From Paenarthrobacter sp. AR 02 (GTDB lineage Bacteria > Actinomycetota > Actinomycetes > Actinomycetales > Micrococcaceae), in assembly GCF_021538675.1 (NCBI RefSeq), contig NZ_JAJUKH010000003.1:124001-188000 (forward strand): a stretch of DNA of 64,000 nucleotides. Direction: 5' to 3'. A model generated the notes under the pieces. That model saw only the letters and a list, made by a program, of their open reading frames with translations. It was not told the DNA's origin and made no database searches. The position numbers were made by a program, and so were the translations under genes. Position 1 is the stretch's first letter. The number at the start of each line of letters is the position of its first letter. This document shows, piece after piece, positions 46,244 to 54,100 of the stretch.

Positions 46244-47587
46244 TTAAGGGTTGGCTGGTGCCGGTACCCAGACGAGCCGAGGCGCCTTCTCGTCCGCCGG
46301 ACGAAGACCCAGATCCTGGGGAGAGGCGTAGACCGGAGTTGCTTCAGCGGTCAGCGCCTGCGATCGCGTGAAGTCCAGGTCGGGTCCGGCGAGGCCTTCC
46401 CCGGGGCCGAAGGACAGGGTGCGCAGCGACGCTGCGACCTTCGACGGTTCCTTGCTCCCGGCCAGTGCACCTGCCCGGACCAGGGCCACGATCGCGTCAT
46501 GGCTGCGCGCATCAGCGGCCCAGGCGTCTGCAGAGAACGGGTTGTCGTCCGTCAGGTTCTTGATCTCCGGATTCCCTGTGGCCAACCTGATGCCGGAAAG
46601 GAAAGCGGACATTCCGCGTCCCTGCGCGTCCTGCTGGAGGGCGATTGCGTCGCCCGTCGCTGCAGCAACACTGATCAGCTGACCGGAAGCTGTGCCGTCC
46701 AGCTCGGAAAGCGAGGACGCGAACGCGGGGCTGGTGGCGCCGTCGGGAAGCACCAGCGGCACTGACACATCACGTGACTGCAGGGCCTGGACCAGCTTCG
46801 CCAAACGCTGCGGCGTTGCCGCTGACACCACGACGGCGTCCGCCGGGTTCGCTGTCCGGATGCCTTCAGCGCCTGCCGGCGCATCCTTCGACGGCGGACG
46901 GAGCTGGTCACCTGTACGGATCGCCGCTTCCTGGGCCAGGCCAGCCGCGTCGGGGAAGCCCTCAAGTGCCAGTGTGTCGGCGACAGCGACGGACGCGGGG
47001 GCCGGTCCGCCGTCGTTGACCCACAACACCCGGTTCTTGCCGTTCAGGGCTTTTTGGAGGGCGCCCTCCACCGAGGCTGCTGTTGAGCCGGTGGTCCAGG
47101 TTGCTTGTCCCGGTTCGGACGGTTGTGCGTACGGCAGGATCACCGGGACACCCCGCTCCTCGGCCGCTTTTGCAGCCGCAACGGCCTGCGGACCGGTGCT
47201 CGCCACGACGACGCCGGATACTCCCTGATCCGCCAACGCCGCGACGGCGGCGCGGGCGCCGTCCTCCGTGCCGCGGTCATTCTGGGTTGGAAGGGCGACT
47301 TTTGCGCCACTTTGGCCGAAACGCTGAGCTGCAACCACCGCGCCCTGTGCTGCGCGGTTGTATTCGGTGCCGGGCTCGCCGAACTGGCCGAAGGTCATGA
47401 CGACGCCGATCGAAAAGTCTGACGGCAGGCCGTCAGCCTTCAGCGCTACGGGAACCGTGGCGGCAACGGGATCGGGCCGCGGCGCCTCCGCCGGGCGGTT
47501 CAGCGTCAGGGTCAGGACCACGGCGGCAGCAACCACGACGGCGACTCCCGCAGCGATCAGGGCGAGGAGACGGTTCCGGGGGCTCAT
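46244..47587 (-). CDS. Membrane-anchored periplasmic-binding-fold protein in the secretion operon
   Basis: A 447-residue protein. A hydrophobic N-terminal helix (LIAAGVAVVVAAAVVLTLTL) anchors or exports it. The rest resembles a type 1 periplasmic-binding (Leu/Ile/Val-binding) fold: FSIGVVMTFGQFGEPGTEYN, DQGVSGVVVASTGPQAVAAA, VILPYAQPSEPGQ. No transporter permease is nearby. It lies between a giant lipoprotein (ATGA overlap, 47584-47587) and the EssC-like ATPase (25-bp gap), so it is probably a structural or sensing component of that system rather than an amino-acid importer. Confidence 0.75.
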   Translation of the reverse strand: MSPRNRLLALIAAGVAVVVAAAVVLTLTLNRPAEAPRPDPVAATVPVALKADGLPSDFSIGVVMTFGQFGEPGTEYNRAAQGAVVAAQRFGQSGAKVALPTQNDRGTEDGARAAVAALADQGVSGVVVASTGPQAVAAAKAAEERGVPVILPYAQPSEPGQATWTTGSTAASVEGALQKALNGKNRVLWVNDGGPAPASVAVADTLALEGFPDAAGLAQEAAIRTGDQLRPPSKDAPAGAEGIRTANPADAVVVSAATPQRLAKLVQALQSRDVSVPLVLPDGATSPAFASSLSELDGTASGQLISVAAATGDAIALQQDAQGRGMSAFLSGIRLATGNPEIKNLTDDNPFSADAWAADARSHDAIVALVRAGALAGSKEPSKVAASLRTLSFGPGEGLAGPDLDFTRSQALTAEATPVYASPQDLGLRPADEKAPRLVWVPAPANP

Positions 47588-50445
47588 GCCGCGCCGCCGA
47601 TCTTCAGTGTGTACAGGGTTTGGGAGGTCGCACCTTCGGGAACTTCAAGCTTGAACGGTGGCAGTTCGTCCATGGCAGTGAGAGAGGCTTTGAACTGTGC
47701 CTGCCGAAGCAGGAGGCCCGCGACATCGCGTGAACGGATGTTGGCGTAGCCTTCTGCGTTTTGGGAGGCCAAGGCCAACTGGAAGTCGGCGGTGTCCGCT
47801 TTCGCCGCACTGGTTGCCATGGAGCCGAGCAGACCCGATCCGTTCACGGAGCGGTCGCCAAGATCCAGCATCACTTTGTTGAGGCTGGAAGCCAGAAGGG
47901 CGCTGGCGCCTTCAACGTCCCGGGTGGACCCTGCCGTGCTGGAGGCGATGTTGTCCAAGGAAGCCTTGGTGCTCTTGGACACCGCGGCCGCGAGTTCACC
48001 GCTCTGTCCCAATAACTCGTCCCGCTGCTTGTTGACGGTTCCCTCGGCATCCTTCACAACGTCATCCGAGGTGGTCTTCAGCCCTGAAATGGACCGGTTG
48101 AACGCGGTGGTGACGGCCTCGGAGCTGGCGGCCCCGATTTCAGCAACCTGGCGCACTTGTTCGCCCACGGTTTTGTAGACCTCTGCGGCGGTTTCAGCCG
48201 AAACGTCGCGGAGTGACTCTTTGATCTTGTCGCCGAGCATGTCCTGCTGCTCTTTCAACTTCGCAAGCGCTGTTGTCACGGAGCCGGAGGAGTCGATCGC
48301 TTTGGCGAGGGCAGCGTCCAGGGACTCAAGTCCCTTTTTGGTGCCGTTGACGCTTCCGGTTGCGGCGCCGTCGAGCGTTTTGACTGCTGACTTAACCGCT
48401 TCGAGCTTGGTATCGGCATCGTCGAAAGTGGTCCCCAGGGCTGTGAATGCCTGGCCAATCGCCTGGTCAGCAGCGGTGGTATCGGTGGCTGCAAGGATTT
48501 CGTCCCAGGCAGCTGACTGGCCCTCCAGCCGGACGTCAAGAGGTTCCTTGAAGCCCGGGGGCGTGTTCAGCTGGGGTGAAGGATTGCCGTTTGCATCGGT
48601 CGGTTCGCAGGGAACCGAAGTCAGGTAGGAGCGCAGGCGCTCAACGTCCTTGGCAGAGAGCTTGCCCTTGCCGGGGATGAGGCCGTTGTCGGACAGTTTG
48701 CAGAGTTCATCAGCCAGTTTCTGGTTCTGCTGTAGCATGGAGCCGTTCAGCCACGATCCCTGGCCCAATTCGCCCTTGGCCGTCTTGGCACGCGTGGCGA
48801 TGGTGAGCAATTTTTGCCTGAGGGTATCAACGCTGTTTTGGGCCGCTGTGGCGGCTTTACGGGTCGCGGTTGCAGAGTCAGTGGACGACTTGATCGCCGC
48901 CTCCAGCGCCGCGAGTGCCTTGCTGTAATCCTGGGACGTCCCGGAGCCGTCAAGCATCGCACCGAGGTCGGTGCGCACCTTTTCAAGTGCGACGGCGGAG
49001 CTCGCCTGGTCTTTGATCGCGCCTTCAATGACCTGCGGCTGAAGGCCGGAAACCAGTTCGTCGCCCTTCTGCACCAAGCCCAGAAGCGCACCGGTGACAG
49101 TCACGGCCGAACCGTAGAGTGAACACGTCATGGAACCCTGTGCTGCGCACTCGGCCTGGCTCGGGTTTTCGGGACCCATGGTGGCTTTGAGGGCGCTGGC
49201 TACGGTGTCCCGGCAACTTGCGCTGACTTTCGCGTAGGCATCCAGTTGTGAAGACATGGTGAGGACGCTGGAGTACACCGTGGCCGCGGGTGCCGCTTTG
49301 GCCACTTCAGCGGTGCAACCGTCACCGGTGATGGGCGCTACCGGGGGTGTGGCGGAGGTGTCGCCAAGCATCGCGTCCACGGCAGAGACCGTCAGCTTCA
49401 GCTGGGACATGGTGGTGGACTGGGTGGCGTTTGTTGATGCCTCAAGGTCCGAGCCCAGAACCTTCAGTTGCTGCTTCAGGTCATTCATTGTCCCGGCCAA
49501 GGCCTGTGAGTTGTCGCGGAGCTCGCCCGCTGTCTTGGCTCCAAGGGTTTGAGACGTTGCCTGCAGGTTACGGCGGACCTCGGTGATGGTGGATCCGGCC
49601 TTCGCCAGGACCGTGTTGACGTCCGATACCACCGAGATGGTGCGCCGTTGAAGTTCCATCTCCGAACCCGAACCCGAGGAAAACGCGCTGGCAAGTACTC
49701 CGTTGGCACTGAGGTCCGTGTTCAGGCCCGGCTGCACGGCCACATCGATTTCGGGAACCTGGAAGTCTTTCACGTCCGCGGCGAGACGCAGCGTGGTGCT
49801 GGCACCGGAGCGTGGGGGAGCGAGCACGGTGGCCCATTGGACGACGGTGGCGCCATCCTCGGTGCTGCTCAGGACACCGTTGGTCCCGGTGGCGCCATCG
49901 GCAGAGCCCGGAGTGACGTCGTCCGCCCGGAGACCCGGCAGTTTCGTCGATGCGGCGACGGTCAGTGGCGCGCCCACCAGAGCGGTGTCGGAACGGGCCT
50001 GGCCTGCGGCGTCGTACTGGATGGTCTGTGGCTTGACGGTGAGGTTCTCGAGCGTCAAGTTGATCTCCACCGGACCGGTATGGCCTTTGAGCTCGGCGAG
50101 GTCGGAGCCCGACTTGTCTCCGGCGCGGTATTGAAGGCTCACCCGGACCGGTAGTTCGCCCACTACTTGGGCGGCGTCGTACGTGGCGTTCTCCGCAGAG
50201 GATTCCCCCGTCGCAGAGACCGAGATGGTGGTGCCTTCTACCGTGTGCACTCCCGCGGCGGAGGACAGGCCTACGCGGACGCTCTGCAGGAGCTTGACGG
50301 GGTTCTCCACCGGCTCGGGCTTGGGAGTCGGGGTGCATGATGTTGTCGCGATCATTCCCAGGGCAACCAATGCGATGCCAAGAGCGCGACCCGGAGGGAT
50401 GCGACGCCCCGGGTTGTACTGGTCAAAACTAGCCTGCCTGGGCAT
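47584..50445 (-). CDS. Large putative lipoprotein with long helical region, first gene of the secretion operon
   Basis: A 953-residue exported protein I cannot assign to a family. The N-terminal basic segment (RRIPPGRALGIALVALGMIA) ends in TTSC, a weak lipobox with Cys37. Residues ~45-250 are beta-rich. From ~270 to ~900 it is almost all heptad-like helices rich in Ala, Thr, Lys and Asp (TSDDVVKDAEGTVNKQRDEL), like an extended coiled coil. Cys occur as scattered pairs, and no other membrane helix is apparent. It is coupled to the binding-fold gene by an ATGA overlap. Its position recalls long extracellular T7SS components (EsaA/YueB-like) but similarity is not evident. Confidence 0.75.
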   Translation of the reverse strand: MPRQASFDQYNPGRRIPPGRALGIALVALGMIATTSCTPTPKPEPVENPVKLLQSVRVGLSSAAGVHTVEGTTISVSATGESSAENATYDAAQVVGELPVRVSLQYRAGDKSGSDLAELKGHTGPVEINLTLENLTVKPQTIQYDAAGQARSDTALVGAPLTVAASTKLPGLRADDVTPGSADGATGTNGVLSSTEDGATVVQWATVLAPPRSGASTTLRLAADVKDFQVPEIDVAVQPGLNTDLSANGVLASAFSSGSGSEMELQRRTISVVSDVNTVLAKAGSTITEVRRNLQATSQTLGAKTAGELRDNSQALAGTMNDLKQQLKVLGSDLEASTNATQSTTMSQLKLTVSAVDAMLGDTSATPPVAPITGDGCTAEVAKAAPAATVYSSVLTMSSQLDAYAKVSASCRDTVASALKATMGPENPSQAECAAQGSMTCSLYGSAVTVTGALLGLVQKGDELVSGLQPQVIEGAIKDQASSAVALEKVRTDLGAMLDGSGTSQDYSKALAALEAAIKSSTDSATATRKAATAAQNSVDTLRQKLLTIATRAKTAKGELGQGSWLNGSMLQQNQKLADELCKLSDNGLIPGKGKLSAKDVERLRSYLTSVPCEPTDANGNPSPQLNTPPGFKEPLDVRLEGQSAAWDEILAATDTTAADQAIGQAFTALGTTFDDADTKLEAVKSAVKTLDGAATGSVNGTKKGLESLDAALAKAIDSSGSVTTALAKLKEQQDMLGDKIKESLRDVSAETAAEVYKTVGEQVRQVAEIGAASSEAVTTAFNRSISGLKTTSDDVVKDAEGTVNKQRDELLGQSGELAAAVSKSTKASLDNIASSTAGSTRDVEGASALLASSLNKVMLDLGDRSVNGSGLLGSMATSAAKADTADFQLALASQNAEGYANIRSRDVAGLLLRQAQFKASLTAMDELPPFKLEVPEGATSQTLYTLKIGGAA

Positions 50446-50677
50446 GGATCGTCCCCCTCATTCCGTTCACGGTGCCGTGAGTATCATACGGGGTTGCGCT
50501 GGCGAATGGACTAATCGGGTCCCTGAGCGTCACTGCAGGTTACGCCACCCAGCTGTTTTCCACAGTTTGTTTGTCTGGTTGTTGGATTTATTGGGTGGTG
50601 TTGGTAGTTTGGTGGCGTCTGTTGCCGGGCTTTGGGTCTGGTTGTGAAGCGATTGTTCTTATTGGGAGGAAAGTTCT
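50446..50677. promoter_or_regulatory. Divergent promoter region between lipoprotein operon and WXG100 gene
   Basis: The 232-bp region must carry promoters for both transcripts. Its right half is strikingly G+T-rich on the plus strand (51 of 60 bases at 50581-50640). GGGAGGAAAG directly precedes the WXG100 start. I see no confident -35/-10 pair or operator. Confidence 0.4.
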
Positions 50678-50959
50678 ATGTCGCGTGTGTTGTCTACTGA
50701 GCAGGCCAAGGCTGCTATTGGTCAGGTGCAGTCGATTATTACTGGTGGTTTTACGGATCAGATTTCGGCGTTGGATGCGCAGGGTCGTGTGTTGTCGGAT
50801 CCGAATGTGTGGGATGGTCCGTTGGCTGCTGAGTTCCGTGGTTCGACGTGGCCGGAGACGAAGGCTGCGTTGGATAAGGCCAAGGAGGAGTTGGAGCAGT
50901 TGCGGGGTCAGTTGCAGAAGATTTCGCAGGATATTTTCTCTGCTGGTGGCGGGGCTTGA
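50678..50959 (+). CDS. WXG100 family (ESAT-6-like) protein
   Basis: A 93-residue secreted-type helical hairpin protein with the central turn VWDGPLAAEFRGSTWP containing W-x-G (WDG), flanked by two amphipathic helices. There is no Sec signal peptide. WXG100 proteins are type VII secretion substrates or co-effectors and often escort larger toxins encoded next to them. Here the next gene encodes an RHS protein. GGGAGGAAAG precedes ATG 50678. Codons end mostly in G or T, unlike the C-rich usage of flanking genes. Confidence 0.9.
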   Translation: MSRVLSTEQAKAAIGQVQSIITGGFTDQISALDAQGRVLSDPNVWDGPLAAEFRGSTWPETKAALDKAKEELEQLRGQLQKISQDIFSAGGGA

Positions 50960-51109
50960 TTCGTTTGTTGGTGTGAGTGTGAGGGGCCGGGTGATCGTGC
51001 TGCGCTGAGGTTGCGGCACGGTCACCTGGCCGTTGCGCTGTGTGGTTGTGCTGGTTTGGGTGGGTTTGTTGGTTGTGTTCGCGTTCTTGTTCTGTGGGGG
51101 GCTGTGGTT

Positions 51110-54100
51110 GTGACCGAGTTCGTTGAGATGCCGTTGTTGCCTGATTCCGGGGCTGGTCATGGTGGCCGGTTTGTGTATGGGGTTGCTGAGTCGGTGAAGG
51201 GTGCTTTTGAGTCTGCGGCGTCGCGGGTTTTGGAGCTTTCGGGGTCGCGGGGGCCGTTGGTGTCGGGGGCGGGGGAGGATTTCCGGGGGCATTTTTCGGA
51301 GGTGTTTGCCGCGAACGCGGCTACGGCGTCCCGGGACGCGGAGTCTTTGGCGGCGGCGTTGCGGACGGTGGCGGGGTATGTGGGGACGATGATTTCGGCG
51401 GCGCGGGACGAGGATGACCGGCGGCGGCGGAATAACGAGTGGGTGCGGCGGCATAACAACCGGAATTGGCTTGAGCAGTTCGGGGACAGTCTGTGGGGTG
51501 AGGAGGCCCGTCCGAATATGGAGCCGGGCAGTGCGCCGTCGTTCCCTTCTCCGTCTCCGGTGCCGGGGTCCCGGGACACCCCTGGTCCGGGTGGCGGGTT
51601 CGGGGGTGGGGTGTCTTCGGCGCGTCCGGAGTCGTTGCGTTCGTTCGCGGCTGGCTCGCGGGGCCTGGATGAGGGTGTGGCGTCGGTGCCGGGGTCTTTG
51701 GAGGGGGAGTTGTCCTCGTTCGCGGGGCAGTGTTCCTGGGGCCGGATCGAGGCGGCTGGTGTGGTCGCGGCGTTCCGGCAGTATTTGCGGTTGAATGAGG
51801 CGGACGCGGCGTGGGCGGTGGTGGTCGCGGACGCGTTCGCTGCTGCCGGCAGCGAGGGCGCGGTTTCGACCCTGTCGGACGCTGCGGTGAACGAGGCGTT
51901 GGCCGCGGCGGGGGTTTCGGGGACCCGGGCCGGGTTGGTCATTGATCCGCCCACGGCGGCCGGGGCGATGCCCACGAGCGGGTATGCGAATGATCCGGTG
52001 AACACGGCCACGGGGAACTTCATTGAACCCGAAACCGATTTGGGGTTCGCCGGGGCGGGAGCTGACCTGGCGGTGACCCGGATGTATAACTCCCTCGGTT
52101 CCGGCCTGGACACTGTTGGGGTGTTTGGTCCGGGGTGGGCCTCGGTGCTGGATCAGCACCTGGTCATGTCCGATGAGGGGTGCCGTTGGGTGCTGGCTGA
52201 CGGCCGGGCGGTGGACTTCCCCCGCGAAGGGGCCGGCTGGGCCCGCGCCGTCGGGGAGAATTACTGGCTCACCCGCCACCCCGCCACGACACCGTTCCTC
52301 GGGGAGCTGACCTCGGTGCCCGAAGGCGTCGGTGAGGTGTTGGTCGTGGCCGATAACCAGGGCGCCTGGTGGGCTTACACGACCGGCGGGGTGTGGCTCG
52401 GGACCGGGGCCGGGCCCGGCCGGACCATCTCCGCCCACCGCCACACATCATCAGGTTCTGCCGCGGACCGCGGTGACGGTCTCGATGGTGGGGCGGGGGT
52501 GGTTGTCCGGTTGGTGCATGTGCGGGGCCGGTTCGTGGAGTTTGATTACGTCGACGGTGTTGTTGGTGTGGTGCGTTCCTCGGACGGGCGCCGGGTGCAG
52601 TACGGGTACGACGCCGAGGGCCGGCTGACCAGTGTGGGCACGGAGGCCGGCACGCGGGTGTATGAGTGGAACGAGGCTGGGCTGATCTCCTCGGTGGTGT
52701 CTGCTGCGGGTGTGGTGGAGGCCGAGAACACGTATGACAAGCACGGACGTGTCATCATGCAGGTCACACAGCATGGGCGGCGGACACGGTTCGCGTATTT
52801 GCCGGGCCGGGTCACGGTGGTCTCGGATGAGGACGGGTCCCGGTCGAACTCGTGGGTTGCGGATTCCAAGGGCCGCCTGGTGGGGGTCCTGGACGCGGAG
52901 GACCGGCGCCAGTCCATGGCCTATGACGGGCACTCGAATCTGGTGTCCTTGACGGAGCGTGATGGTGCGGTCACGGTCCACGGGTATGACGCACGGGGCC
53001 GGAAGACCCGCACGGTGACCCCGGAGGGCGCTGACCTGACATATGGGTGGGACGACCAGGACCGTCTGATCACCTTGGTGACTGCTACCGGCGCGACCGT
53101 GACGTATGAGTACGCTGACGAGCTGTCCCGGGACCCGTCCGCGGTCGTGGATGCGTTGGGTGGCCGGACCGTACTGGGGTGGCGGGACGGGCTCCTGACC
53201 CAGGTCACGGACCCGGCCGGGGTCACGATCGGGTTCGAGTACGACGACTTCGGTGACCTGACCGCGACCCGCAACGCCGCCGGCGATGTGGCCCGGATCA
53301 TCCGGGACCAGGCCGGGCGCCCGGTCACCGCGGTGAGCCCGTCGGGGGCGGAGACACGGTTCAGTTATGACGCTGCCGGGGTGTTGGTGCGGCGGGTGGA
53401 CCCGGACGGGGCAGTTTGGTCTTTCGAGCATGACACCGCGGGCCGGACCACCGCGGTGATCGCCCCGGACGGGGGCCGGACCGTGTTCGGGTACGGGCCC
53501 CATGGTGAACTGGTGAGCACCACGGACCCGCTCGGCCGGGTCGTGGAGCGGGTGTTTGATGAGCTGGGGAACCTCACGGCCGCGGTGTTGCCGGACGGGG
53601 GTCGGTGGGGGTTCACCCACGACAACCTCTCCCGGCTGGTCTCGGTCGCGGACCCTGCCGGGCATGACTGGGTGCGGGAGTACGACACGGTCGGTGCGCT
53701 GACCGCCGTCGTGGATCCGACCGGGGTCCGGACCGGGGCGGTCACCGACCGGACGGCCGGGACCGCGTCCCTGACCGACGCCTTCACCACCACCGCCTTC
53801 AGTTTTGATGAGTACGGCCGCCCCACCCGGGTTGAGTCCGTGGACGGGTCCGCGGAGTTGGTGTCTTATGACGCGGCGGGGAACCCGGTCGAGTTGGTTG
53901 ATGGTGAGGGCGGGTTGACGGTCCTGGGCCGCGACGCGGCGGGGAAGATCACCTCGATCACCTCCCCGACCGGGGCCGTGACCCGGTACGAGTACGACTC
54001 CTGCGGCCGGCCGTGGAAGAGCATTGACCCGGCCGGGGCCCTCACCGAGCTCTCTTACGACCCGGACCAGCGCCTGACGGCGAGGAGACTGCCGGGCGGG

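Noticed and set aside
50588..52444. 618-codon Arg/Pro-rich minus frame across WXG100 and early RHS
   Set aside because: A by-product of the G+T skew of the plus strand.
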